Below, in pieces: positions 1-8,192 of a stretch of 19,225 nt of DNA (positions within the stretch are counted from its first letter, which is position 1; each line of letters begins with the position of its first letter). The stretch is from F23-B02 sp963629425. GTDB taxonomy: Bacteria > Bacillota > Clostridia > Oscillospirales > Oscillospiraceae. The translations under genes were made by a program, and so were the position numbers. The notes under the pieces are model-generated. The model had not been told where the DNA came from. It saw only the letters and a program-made list of their open reading frames with translations, and made no database searches. The stretch lies in assembly GCA_963629425.1 (NCBI GenBank), contig CAVGIU010000021.1, positions 1-19,225 on the forward strand, written 5' to 3'.

Positions 1-831
1 CTCATCGACTGCTCAAAGGGCGAAAAGCTTGAGCGCTGGGGCAAGTTTTATCTTGTTCGCCCCGACCCGCAGGCAATATGGGATACGCCGCGCAGCGACG
101 CAAGATGGAACATGCGCGATGCCAGATATCGCCGCAGCCAAACGGGCGGCGGAGCCTGGGATAAGGGTGGGCTTCCGGCAAGCTGGAAGATAAATTACGG
201 CGAGCTGACATTCAATGTTAAGCCCATGAATTTTAAGCACACCGGCCTTTTCCCCGAGCAGGCATGCAACTGGGACTTTGCCATGAATAAGATACGCACG
301 GCCGGCCGCCCGATAAACGTTCTGAACCTCTTTGCGTACACGGGCGCGGCAACTGTTGCCTGCGCAATGGCCGGAGCGAGTGTCTGCCATGTCGACGCCG
401 CCAAGGGTATGGTAGCCTGGGGCAGGGAAAACGCCTCTGCGTCGGGGCTTTCCGATGCGCCGATACGCTGGATAGTAGACGACTGCGCAAAATTCGTCGA
501 GCGCGAGATACGCCGCGGCAGAAAATACGACGCGATCATCATGGATCCTCCGTCCTACGGGCGCGGCCCGGGCGGTGAGGTTTGGAAGCTTGAGCAGAAC
601 CTTTGGCCTTTCGTTTCACTGTGTGCGGGAGTGTTGTCCGATGATCCGCTGTTTGTCATAATTAACTCCTACACGACGGGGCTGTCGCCGTCGGTGCTGT
701 CGTATGTCACCGAGAGCATATTCACAAAAAAATTCGGCGGACACTCGGAAAGTCGTGAGCTTGGCCTGCCGGTCACCGATTCCGGCCTCGTGCTGCCCTG
801 CGGCGCGACCTGCCGATGGGAAAGGGACTGA
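1..831 (+). CDS. class I SAM-dependent RNA methyltransferase (RlmI-like), 5' truncated by window
   Basis: The frame is open from base 1, so the N-terminus lies outside the window; the first visible ATG (112) is inside the protein. Visible residues begin LIDCSKGEKLERWGKF. A SAM-binding motif I (FAYTGAAT, 331-354) is followed by an acidic strand-2 end (VDAAKG) and by a catalytic-type DPPSYGRG motif at 544-567. This layout fits the COG1092 family that methylates large-subunit rRNA bases. The N-terminal PUA domain of E. coli RlmI cannot be assessed because the start is missing. It ends with TGA at 829-831, two bases before ecfA1, so it is probably co-transcribed with the transporter genes. The family is well supported; the exact base modified is not known. 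Confidence 0.85.
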   Translation, partial: LIDCSKGEKLERWGKFYLVRPDPQAIWDTPRSDARWNMRDARYRRSQTGGGAWDKGGLPASWKINYGELTFNVKPMNFKHTGLFPEQACNWDFAMNKIRTAGRPINVLNLFAYTGAATVACAMAGASVCHVDAAKGMVAWGRENASASGLSDAPIRWIVDDCAKFVEREIRRGRKYDAIIMDPPSYGRGPGGEVWKLEQNLWPFVSLCAGVLSDDPLFVIINSYTTGLSPSVLSYVTESIFTKKFGGHSESRELGLPVTDSGLVLPCGATCRWERD

Positions 832-833
832 GA

Positions 834-1667
834 ATGAGCAGTATAATCAGCATAAAAAATGTGCATTACACATATCCGGGAGACGAGATTGAAAGCCTCT
901 GCGGCATAGACCTTGAGATAGAAAAGGGAAGCTTTGTCGCGGTTTTGGGTCATAACGGCTCGGGAAAAAGCACGCTTGCAAAGCATTTAAATGCCATACT
1001 CACGCCGACGGAGGGCGAGGTGCTCGTTGACGGCATGAGTACCTCCGATGAGAGCAAGCTCATCGATATCCGCCGAACGGTCGGCATGGTGTTTCAAAAT
1101 CCCGATAACCAGATCGTCGCAAACGTCGTCGAGGACGATGTCGCCTTCGCTCCGGAAAACCTCGGCGTTGAGCCGGAGGAGATACGAAGTCGCGTGGATA
1201 GTGCCTTGAAGCAGGTCGATATGTACGAATTTCGGCTGCATGCGCCGCATCTTCTGTCCGGCGGACAGAAGCAGCGTGTTGCGATAGCGGGCGTTATTGC
1301 AATGGAGCCCGAGGTCATCGTGCTCGACGAGCCGACGGCGATGCTCGACCCCAAGGGCAGAGCCGAGGTCATAAGCACAGTGACAAAGCTCTGCCGCGAA
1401 AAGGGCATAACGGTCGTTCTCATAACGCATCATATGTCCGAGTGCATCGGAGCCGACCGCGTTATCGTCATGTCAAACGGCAATGTCATCGCCGATGACA
1501 GCCCGGAAAAGGTGTTCTCGCAGGTCGAGCTAATGAAAAGCGAGGGGCTCACCGTTCCGGCAACGACTGAGCTTATGTTTGAGCTTAACAAAAACGGTTG
1601 GAGCCTGCCGCTCACGGCACTCGGAGTTTCCGAATGCGCAAAGGAAATCGCAAAGGAATTAAAGTAA
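834..1667 (+). CDS. ecfA1: ECF transporter ATPase subunit EcfA1 (CbiO1)
   Basis: This is one of two ABC ATPases that power the energy-coupling-factor module for vitamin or metal import at the cytoplasmic membrane. From the ATG at 834 it is 277 aa. Walker A GHNGSGKS is at about 39-46, the Q-loop with the EcfA1-typical FQNPDNQ at about 87-93, the signature LSGGQ at about 141-145, Walker B VIVLDE with D165/E166, and the H-loop His near 199. The segment VVEDDVAFAPENLG matches the EcfA1 consensus. An earlier in-frame ATG at 816 would overlap the upstream gene and adds six residues (MGKGLR) that the family does not need, so I chose 834. ecfA2 begins one base after the stop. No substrate-specific S component is encoded in the window, so the substrate is unknown; it is likely a shared (group II) module. 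Confidence 0.95.
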   Translation: MSSIISIKNVHYTYPGDEIESLCGIDLEIEKGSFVAVLGHNGSGKSTLAKHLNAILTPTEGEVLVDGMSTSDESKLIDIRRTVGMVFQNPDNQIVANVVEDDVAFAPENLGVEPEEIRSRVDSALKQVDMYEFRLHAPHLLSGGQKQRVAIAGVIAMEPEVIVLDEPTAMLDPKGRAEVISTVTKLCREKGITVVLITHHMSECIGADRVIVMSNGNVIADDSPEKVFSQVELMKSEGLTVPATTELMFELNKNGWSLPLTALGVSECAKEIAKELK

Positions 1668-1668
1668 T

Positions 1669-2535
1669 ATGTCAGAGATAAAAGTAAGCGGTCTGAGCCA
1701 TGTTTACAGCGCGGACACGCCCTTTGAAAAAATAGCGATAAACGATGTCAATGTCGAGATACCGCACGGTCAGCTCGTCGGCCTTATAGGCCACACGGGT
1801 TCGGGCAAGAGCACGTTTATCCAGCATTTAAACGGTCTGCTCGTTCCGTCGAGCGGAACGGTGCTCGTTGACAGCGTGAACATAAACGGCGATAAGACCG
1901 CATCACGCGACGTGAGATTCAAGGTCGGCCTTGTGTTCCAGTACCCGGAGTATCAGCTTTTTGAGGAGACCGTGTACGCCGATATAGCCTTCGGCCCGAA
2001 GAACATGAAGCTTTCCGAGAGCGAGGTCGACGAGCGCGTGCGCGAGGCCGCCGCCCTTGTCGGAGTGGGCGAGGAGCTTTTTGAGCGCTCGCCGCTTGAG
2101 CTTTCCGGCGGACAGAAGCGCAGAGTCGCAATAGCAGGTGTTATCGCGATGCGCCCCGGCGTTCTCATCCTCGATGAGCCGACGGCCGGCCTTGACCCCG
2201 CAGGCTGCAAAATGATACTCAAAACTATCTGCGACTACCGTGAAAAGACGGGTTCGACCGTCGTCATCGTAAGCCACAGCATGGATGATGTTGCCCGTAT
2301 TGCCGACAGGCTCATTGTGTTCAATCACGGCAGTATCCGATTTGACGGAACGCCCGAAGAGGTTTTCTCAAACCCGAAGGAGCTTTCGGATATCGGTCTG
2401 TCCGTTCCCGCACCGACGCAGATAGCCGCCGCACTGCGTGAGCAGGGCGTTGAGATAGAGGGCTCGGTTTACACAAACGAGCAGCTGCTCTCAGCTCTCC
2501 TTAAACTGAAAAAGGAGGCAGGATGCAATGCTTAA
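1669..2535 (+). CDS. ecfA2: ECF transporter ATPase subunit EcfA2 (CbiO2)
   Basis: Second ATPase of the ECF module, 288 aa, expected to pair with EcfA1 as a heterodimer beneath EcfT. Walker A GHTGSGKS is at 41-48. The Q-loop region FQYPEYQLFEETVYADIAFG at 90-109 is diagnostic of EcfA2 rather than EcfA1. The signature LSGGQ is at 145-149, Walker B ends at D169/E170, and the H-loop is H203. The C-terminal region of about 60 residues (from SNPKELSDIGLSVP) is the EcfA dimerisation tail. It starts one base after ecfA1 and overlaps ecfT by 8 nt, which suggests translational coupling and fixed stoichiometry. Nothing appears degraded. Confidence 0.95.
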   Translation: MSEIKVSGLSHVYSADTPFEKIAINDVNVEIPHGQLVGLIGHTGSGKSTFIQHLNGLLVPSSGTVLVDSVNINGDKTASRDVRFKVGLVFQYPEYQLFEETVYADIAFGPKNMKLSESEVDERVREAAALVGVGEELFERSPLELSGGQKRRVAIAGVIAMRPGVLILDEPTAGLDPAGCKMILKTICDYREKTGSTVVIVSHSMDDVARIADRLIVFNHGSIRFDGTPEEVFSNPKELSDIGLSVPAPTQIAAALREQGVEIEGSVYTNEQLLSALLKLKKEAGCNA

Positions 2536-3325
2536 GGATATAACCCTCGGCCAGTATTTCCCCGGAGATACCGTCGTGCACAGGCTCGATGCGCGCACGA
2601 AGCTTTTGCTGGTCGTAATATATATAGTAGGACTTTTCAACTCCACAGGCTGGGCAAGCTATGCCTTCGTCATCCTCGTGACGGCGCTGAGCATGGCGAT
2701 ATCGAAGATAAAGCCGAAGTCCGCGCTTAAGGGGCTAAAGCCGCTTGTTATCATCATCATCCTCACGGCGGTGCTGAATATTTTCTACACCGACGGAACG
2801 CCGATAGTTGAAGGCTGGATCATAACTTGGGAGGGCATCGAACGCGCGGTTATGATGTCGCTGCGCATCATACTCCTCATCGTCGGAACCTTCATGCTGA
2901 CATATACGACGAGCCCAATCGCGCTCACCGACGGGCTTGAGATCATGATGGGACCGCTCAAAAAGATAAAGATTCCCGTACACGAGATGAGCATGATGAT
3001 GAGCATGGCGCTCAGATTTATCCCCACGCTTATTGAGGAGACGGACAAGATCATGTCCGCGCAGAAGGCGCGCGGTGCCGATTTTGACAGCGGTAATCTG
3101 TTCCGGCGCGCAAAGGCGCTGCTGCCGATACTCGTTCCGCTGTTCGTCTCGGCATTCCGCCGAGCCGATGAGCTGGCCGTTGCCATGGAAAGCCGCTGCT
3201 ATCACGGCGGCGAGGGCAGAACGAGGATGAAGCAGCTGAGAATGCAGGGCATAGATGCGTGGGCGCTTGTGCTCGGCGCTGTGTTCCTCGCGGCGATTTT
3301 CGTTATGAAGCACTTCGGGCTTTGA
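2528..3325 (+). CDS. ecfT: ECF transporter transmembrane subunit EcfT
   Basis: Membrane scaffold (265 aa) that links the two ATPases to interchangeable S components. The N-terminal pattern YFPGDTVVHRLDARTK is the EcfT hallmark. Several hydrophobic segments follow (for example LLLVVIYIVGLF, LVIIIILTAVLNIF, and a last one, LGAVFLAAIFVM, at the C-terminus). The two cytoplasmic coupling-helix signatures are visible: the first as KARGADFDSG near residue 180, the second as MESRCYHGGEGRTR near residue 220, where SRC replaces a canonical Ala-Arg-Gly-type triplet as in many Clostridia. The start at 2528 has an AAAAAGGAGG-type SD inside the end of ecfA2. truA follows 11 nt later, the usual order in Firmicutes. 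Confidence 0.95.
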   Translation: MLKDITLGQYFPGDTVVHRLDARTKLLLVVIYIVGLFNSTGWASYAFVILVTALSMAISKIKPKSALKGLKPLVIIIILTAVLNIFYTDGTPIVEGWIITWEGIERAVMMSLRIILLIVGTFMLTYTTSPIALTDGLEIMMGPLKKIKIPVHEMSMMMSMALRFIPTLIEETDKIMSAQKARGADFDSGNLFRRAKALLPILVPLFVSAFRRADELAVAMESRCYHGGEGRTRMKQLRMQGIDAWALVLGAVFLAAIFVMKHFGL

Positions 3326-3336
3326 GGATGCAGCCT

Positions 3337-4104
3337 ATGAGAAATATTGCCCTGCGCCTGCGCTATGACGGCAGCCGATATCACGGCTGGCAGGTGCAGA
3401 AAAACGACGTTTCCGTTTGCAGCACCGTCCAGGACGCGCTGACGAAGATATGCGAGCACCCCGTGAAGCTCACAGGCTGCGGCCGCACCGACGCAGGAGT
3501 GCACGCGCTAAGATACTGTGCAAACTTTCGCACCGACTGCCGCATACCGATAGAGCGTTTCCCACTGGCGGCAAATTCGCGCCTGCCGGACGATATCGCG
3601 GTCGTGGATGCCGTCGAGGTTGATGAGCGCTTTAACGCGATATCCTCCTGCGAGAAAAAAGAGTATATTTATAAGATACACAACTCAAATATCCGCGATC
3701 CCTTTCTCGAAAAGCGCGCCTGCTTTTATCCGCAGGAGCTCGACATGGAAAGGATGAAGGCGGCGGCAAAAGCCTTTGAGGGTACGCATGATTTCGCCGC
3801 CGTGCGCTCGCTCGGAACGCAGACAAAGACCACCGTTCGCACGGTCTACAGCTGCACCGCCGAGAAAGCGGGTGATCTCATAACCGTTTCCGTCTGCGCA
3901 AACGGCTTTTTGTACAACATGTGCCGCGCCATAGTCGGAACACTGGTGTACGCATCCTACGGGAAGATAGAACCCGGGGATATCCCCAAGCTCCTTGAAC
4001 TCGGCGACCGGAGGCTCACAGGGCCGACGATGCCGCCGCAGGGCTTGTATCTTAACAGAGTGTGGTATGAAGGTCCGGCCGGTATCATGATGCTGAAGGA
4101 CTGA
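3337..4104 (+). CDS. truA: tRNA pseudouridine(38-40) synthase TruA
   Basis: Isomerises uridines 38-40 in the anticodon stem-loop of tRNAs. The product is 255 aa from the ATG at 3337 (MRNIALRLRYDGSRYHGWQ, the normal TruA N-terminus). The catalytic aspartate is D52 in GRTDAGVHA. The conserved tyrosine stretch KKEYIYKI and the C-terminal NGFLYNMCR motif are present. The frame is open further upstream (to 3259) and there is an ATG at 3328, but those residues overlap ecfT. GAGG at 3324-3327 sits 9 nt before 3337, which decides the start. It is the usual partner of ecfA1A2T in Firmicutes, although the ribosomal protein genes that often flank that block are not here. Confidence 0.96.
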   Translation: MRNIALRLRYDGSRYHGWQVQKNDVSVCSTVQDALTKICEHPVKLTGCGRTDAGVHALRYCANFRTDCRIPIERFPLAANSRLPDDIAVVDAVEVDERFNAISSCEKKEYIYKIHNSNIRDPFLEKRACFYPQELDMERMKAAAKAFEGTHDFAAVRSLGTQTKTTVRTVYSCTAEKAGDLITVSVCANGFLYNMCRAIVGTLVYASYGKIEPGDIPKLLELGDRRLTGPTMPPQGLYLNRVWYEGPAGIMMLKD

Positions 4105-4111
4105 ATACTTA

Positions 4112-5101
4112 ATGAAAAAAATACTGATCTTAGCCTTTGCCCTGTGCCTTATATTATGCTCCTGTACGGGAAAAACGGAGTTCTCCGGCTCGTTTATCTG
4201 CGGCGAGGCCGATGCCTGTGCCGTGTGCGATAATGGTCTTTTAACGGCGAGCTCCGGCAGCGTGAAATGCTTTAATAGAGCGGGGGAAAAGACCTTCGAG
4301 CTCGAGCTTGAGCTGAAGCCCGCGCATATAACGCAAAGCGGCGCTTTTGCCGCGGCATATGCCGAGGGCGGGCGCAGCGTCGTATATTCCGACGGCGAGG
4401 TCATAAACGCGGATAACGATATCATCTGCGCAGACGTGAACGAAAAGGGATATCTTGCCCTATGCACGAAGGAACCGGGCTATATGGGCAGCGTTACGGT
4501 GTATTCGCCGGAAAAAAGTCCGGTGTATAAATGGTACTGTGCAAAGCAGAGCCTCATATCCGCCGCCGTTTCGCCTGACGGGGAGCGCCTCGCGGTGCTA
4601 ACCGATGAGGGCATACGCCTTTTTTCGCTCGACAGCGAAACAGAACGAGGCTTTTTTGAATGTGCCAATCTGCGCGGTATCGTTTGGATCGGTGAGCGGG
4701 TCTGCGGCATCGGAGAGCACGGCGCGTATGTCTGCGACGATAAGGGCAGGATCAGGGGAAAACGAGAGTTTCCCGGTAAAAATACCGGCAAATTCGGGGT
4801 ACTTGACAAAAAGCTCATAATAGAGGTGAGGGAGTACGCCTTCGGCGGAGACGGAGGCGTGTATATCCTCGGAGACGGCCTTGATATCAAAGGAAGGATA
4901 TCACCGGGCGCTGAGCTGTGGTATCTCGACTGCCGCAATAAAAAAATAGCGATCCTCACGCAAAACGGTGTGAGCGTATACAGCGATAAGGCAAAAATTC
5001 TGCTCTCGGAAAATGCGGCGGGAGCGAAGGAAGTGCTGCTGAGCGATAAGGGCGATGTTATCGCCGTCGGAGGAGGCAGCGTGTGGAACTGTGGGGCATA
5101 G
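4112..5101 (+). CDS. putative lipoprotein with beta-propeller-like repeats (DUF5711-like)
   Basis: 329 aa. The N-terminus is a lipoprotein signal: Lys-Lys, then a hydrophobic core (ILILAFALCLIL), then a lipobox-like LCSC with C18 as the likely lipidated residue. The rest is a string of short beta-rich units with recurring patterns such as VSPDGERLAVLTDEGIRLFS, VCGIGEHGAYVCDD and KKIAILTQNGVSVYS, resembling WD/PQQ-type propeller blades without a catalytic motif. I associate this with the DUF5711 family from memory, without a search. It starts 7 nt after truA and is followed 14 nt later by a CvpA-like gene, so the two may act together at the cell surface. No enzymatic role can be assigned. Confidence 0.75.
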   Translation: MKKILILAFALCLILCSCTGKTEFSGSFICGEADACAVCDNGLLTASSGSVKCFNRAGEKTFELELELKPAHITQSGAFAAAYAEGGRSVVYSDGEVINADNDIICADVNEKGYLALCTKEPGYMGSVTVYSPEKSPVYKWYCAKQSLISAAVSPDGERLAVLTDEGIRLFSLDSETERGFFECANLRGIVWIGERVCGIGEHGAYVCDDKGRIRGKREFPGKNTGKFGVLDKKLIIEVREYAFGGDGGVYILGDGLDIKGRISPGAELWYLDCRNKKIAILTQNGVSVYSDKAKILLSENAAGAKEVLLSDKGDVIAVGGGSVWNCGA

Positions 5102-5115
5102 AGAATGAATAACTT

Positions 5116-5826
5116 ATGAGATTTGTAATTGAACTGAGCCTGCTGCTAATAATATTTTATTGTACATGGCGCGGCTACAGGCGCGGAGCAGTCAATGCCG
5201 CGATAAGCCTTGCGGCCGTAGTTATAGCAATGTTGTGCGGACTTCTGACAGCGTCAAGCGCGGCACCGTCCATGGCGTATCCGCTGAGGCCGTTCCTCGC
5301 AGGGTATATAGACTCGCAGCTTGAAACGGAGGCAGCGCGAGCTGCCGGTATAGACGAAACACGCATCGAGGATACCATAAAGGAAAAACCGGAGCTTTTG
5401 ACACCATATGCCGAAAGCTGCCTTGAAAGCCTCGGATTTAATGAAATGCGCGCCAAAAACTACTGCGGCAATGCGCAGAGAATATACTCGGAGTATGAGA
5501 TAGACGCGACGACCGCGGCGGCGCATGCCGGCAGTGAGGCTGTCGCCTACGCGATATGCGCGGTAATATTCTTTCTGCTGACGATGATGTTCATTTCGCT
5601 TATAAAACAGATATTCGGTCTGCGTTTTCGGATAACCGACAATGCGGACATTGACCTCTACGGAGGTGCCGCATTCGGCTTCCTGTGCGGCTGCATGTAT
5701 TGTGCGGGACTGTGCTGGCTTTTGAGCTTTTGCGGCAATATGATAGGTAAAGAGACTTTGGACGACGGCCTGTTCAGCAGATTTTTCCTCCTGCTGAGCA
5801 ATGCGGCCGACAAAATATTTCTATGA
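5116..5826 (+). CDS. CvpA-like integral membrane protein
   Basis: 236 aa. Hydrophobic segments lie at about 4-20 (FVIELSLLLIIFYCTW), 28-48 (AAISLAAVVIAMLCGLL), 143-166 (AVAYAICAVIFFLLTMMFIS) and 185-210 (YGGAAFGFLCGCMYCAGLCWLLS). The motif RGYRRGAVNAA after the first helix and the glycine-rich third and fourth helices fit the CvpA/YshB architecture. A hydrophilic insert of about 80 residues between helices 2 and 3 faces one side of the membrane and is longer than in minimal CvpA proteins. The SD is weak (AGAGAATG-like purines before 5116), so coupling to the upstream lipoprotein gene is likely. CvpA was named for colicin V export but is generally a membrane-homeostasis factor, so function here is open. 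Confidence 0.75.
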   Translation: MRFVIELSLLLIIFYCTWRGYRRGAVNAAISLAAVVIAMLCGLLTASSAAPSMAYPLRPFLAGYIDSQLETEAARAAGIDETRIEDTIKEKPELLTPYAESCLESLGFNEMRAKNYCGNAQRIYSEYEIDATTAAAHAGSEAVAYAICAVIFFLLTMMFISLIKQIFGLRFRITDNADIDLYGGAAFGFLCGCMYCAGLCWLLSFCGNMIGKETLDDGLFSRFFLLLSNAADKIFL

Positions 5827-5840
5827 TCGGAGGATAAACT

Positions 5841-8192
5841 ATGCAAGCAAAAATGTGTTCACGATGCGGCAAAAACGTCGCGGTAGTGTTTATAACCAAG
5901 CTTGAGGGCGGAGTTCAGAAGAACGAAGGGCTATGCCTGAAATGTGCAAGAGAGCTGCACATAAAGCCCGTTGACGATATGATCGAAAAAATGGGTATAT
6001 CAGATGAGGATCTCGATAACCTCAGCGGCGAAATGATGAACGCCCTAAACGGTGTTGAGAGCCTTATGGACATGAGCCTTGATACCGACAGCGACAGCGA
6101 CGCAGATGGCGAGGACGACGGCAAGACCGCGACCTTCCCGTTTTTGAACCGTTTATTCGGAAACGGTAATAATACCCCGGCCGAGAGCGGAAATAATTCA
6201 AATTCCGCGCCTCAGCAGCCCCAGAAGGAGGGCGGAAAGCCCCCCAAACGTAAGTTCCTGGACAATTACTGCATAAATCTCACCGACAGAGCCAGGGCCG
6301 GAAAGCTCGACAATATGATAGGCCGCGAGGAGGAACTCGAGCGTGTCATTCAGATCCTTAACCGCCGTCAGAAGAATAATCCCTGCCTTATCGGCGAGCC
6401 GGGCGTCGGCAAAACGGCCGTCGCCGAGGGACTTGCCCAGCGCATCGCGCTCGATCAGGTGCCGTATAAGCTGCGCGGCAAGGAGGTATACCTTCTCGAC
6501 CTCACGGCGCTCGTCGCGGGAACGCAGTTTCGCGGTCAGTTTGAAAGCCGCATGAAGGGACTTATCGAGGAGATACGCAAGCAGGGCAATATAATCCTCG
6601 TTATCGACGAGGTGCATAATATCGTCGGAGCGGGCGATGCCGAGGGCAGCATGAACGCGGCGAATATCCTGAAGCCCGCGCTGTCAAGAGGCGAGATACA
6701 GGTCATCGGTGCTACGACCTTCACCGAATACCGCAAGCACATCGAAAAGGACTCCGCGCTCGAGCGCAGATTCCAGCCCGTAACAATAAACGAGCCCTCG
6801 GTGGCTGACAGCATCGAGATACTCAAGGGCATAAGAAAATATTACGAGGACTACCACGGTGTTAAAATTTCCGACGAGATGTGCGCCGAGGCGGTCAAAA
6901 TGTCCGAGCGCTATATAACAGACCGTTTCCTGCCGGATAAGGCTATCGACCTTATCGACGAGGCCTGCTCGGATGTGAACCTTAAGGATAAAAGCATCAT
7001 CCGCCGCGCAGAGCTTCAAAAGGATCTTGACGATCTGCGCTATGAGCGTGAGGCGCTTATGAGCGCCGATGCGCCAAAGGGTGAGGAGCTCACCGACGAT
7101 GTTTTGGATAAGCGCTATGAGCGCATAGCGGAGCTGCGCAGTAAGGAAATGCAGCGCGAGCAGGAGCTTGCAGCCATTGATCTCGAGGGAGTTCCCGAGC
7201 TCACGGTCGACAACCTTGCCCGCATAATCGAGCTGTGGACGAAGATCCCGGCCTCGTCTATTCGCGAGGATGAGTTTGAGCGCCTTGCCGAGCTCGATAA
7301 GCGCCTGAAGGCGCACATCGTCGGTCAGGACGAGGCGGTAAACGCCGTGTGCGCTGCGATAAAGCGCTCTCGCGTCGGCCTCAAGGCAAAGCGCAAGCCG
7401 ACAAGCTTCATCTTCGTCGGCGGCACGGGTGTCGGCAAGACCGAGCTCGTAAAGCGTCTTGCTGCCGATCTTTTCGACTCACCCGAGTCGCTTATACGCC
7501 TTGATATGTCCGAGTTCATGGAAAAATTCAGTGTCTCGCGCATTATCGGCTCGCCTCCGGGCTATGTCGGCTATGATGAGGCAGGTCAGCTCACCGAAAA
7601 GATACGCCGCAAGCCGTATTCCGTCGTGCTGTTTGATGAGATAGAAAAGGCGCACCCCGACGTTTTGAATATTCTTCTGCAAATTCTGGACGACGGCAGG
7701 ATAACCGACGCTCAGGGCAGAACGGTCAATTTTGAAAACACCGTCATCGTCATGACGACGAATGCCGGCTCCAACACCAAGGGCGGCGCGATGGGCTTCG
7801 GCGGCACGGTAAACGATATGGGTCGTGAGCGTGCGCTCAAGGCATTAAACGATTTCCTGCGCCCCGAGTTTATAAACCGCGTCGACGAGATCGTTTATTT
7901 CAACAGCCTTTCCGAGGAAAACTTCCGCAGCATAGCCGAGCTCATGCTTAGCGAAACGCGCGATGCCATCGCCGAGCGCGGCATAAGCATGACGTGGAGC
8001 ACAGAGCTTGTTGACTACCTCGTCAAAAATAGCTACTCCGTCGTGTACGGTGCGCGTAATCTGCGCCGCACCATTCAAAAGGATGTCGAGGATGCCATTG
8101 CGCAGAAGATCATCGACTGCCGCGGCGAGGACGCGGAGAAGATATACGTCAGCGCCGACGATAACGGGGTCACCGTGGAGGTGAGCCGATGA
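5841..8192 (+). CDS. clpE: ClpE-type AAA+ unfoldase (Clp protease ATP-binding subunit)
   Basis: Hsp100 unfoldase expected to feed substrates to ClpP. 783 aa; SD GGAGG at 5829-5833, 8 nt from the ATG. The N-terminus is a zinc finger with CxxC at 6-9 and 32-35 (MCSRCG...LCLKCA), as in ClpE/McsA, and there is no Clp_N repeat domain. Next comes an acidic then Asn/Gln/Pro-rich linker (about 80-130). D1 carries Walker A GEPGVGKT at about 185-192 and Walker B VIDEVHNIVGAGD. A short charged middle region (about 390-460) follows. D2 carries Walker A GGTGVGKT at 527-534, SPPGYVGY and Walker B VLFDEIEKAHPD. MGF near 651 fits the ClpP-docking loop of ClpC/ClpE. It is longer than B. subtilis ClpE, mostly because of the linker. 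No CtsR tandem operator is visible. ltaE overlaps its stop by 4 nt. Confidence 0.9.
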   Translation: MQAKMCSRCGKNVAVVFITKLEGGVQKNEGLCLKCARELHIKPVDDMIEKMGISDEDLDNLSGEMMNALNGVESLMDMSLDTDSDSDADGEDDGKTATFPFLNRLFGNGNNTPAESGNNSNSAPQQPQKEGGKPPKRKFLDNYCINLTDRARAGKLDNMIGREEELERVIQILNRRQKNNPCLIGEPGVGKTAVAEGLAQRIALDQVPYKLRGKEVYLLDLTALVAGTQFRGQFESRMKGLIEEIRKQGNIILVIDEVHNIVGAGDAEGSMNAANILKPALSRGEIQVIGATTFTEYRKHIEKDSALERRFQPVTINEPSVADSIEILKGIRKYYEDYHGVKISDEMCAEAVKMSERYITDRFLPDKAIDLIDEACSDVNLKDKSIIRRAELQKDLDDLRYEREALMSADAPKGEELTDDVLDKRYERIAELRSKEMQREQELAAIDLEGVPELTVDNLARIIELWTKIPASSIREDEFERLAELDKRLKAHIVGQDEAVNAVCAAIKRSRVGLKAKRKPTSFIFVGGTGVGKTELVKRLAADLFDSPESLIRLDMSEFMEKFSVSRIIGSPPGYVGYDEAGQLTEKIRRKPYSVVLFDEIEKAHPDVLNILLQILDDGRITDAQGRTVNFENTVIVMTTNAGSNTKGGAMGFGGTVNDMGRERALKALNDFLRPEFINRVDEIVYFNSLSEENFRSIAELMLSETRDAIAERGISMTWSTELVDYLVKNSYSVVYGARNLRRTIQKDVEDAIAQKIIDCRGEDAEKIYVSADDNGVTVEVSR

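Noticed and set aside
816..833. Upstream ATG (816) for ecfA1
   Set aside because: It overlaps the methyltransferase stop and adds six residues outside the family alignment; 834 fits better.
3259..3336. Extended N-terminus for truA starting inside ecfT
   Set aside because: The extra residues are out-of-frame ecfT sequence; GAGG at 9 nt and the family N-terminus fix the start at 3337.
6684..7316. 210-codon frame antisense to clpE
   Set aside because: Same codon-bias shadow; it lies over conserved AAA+ sequence and has no family features.
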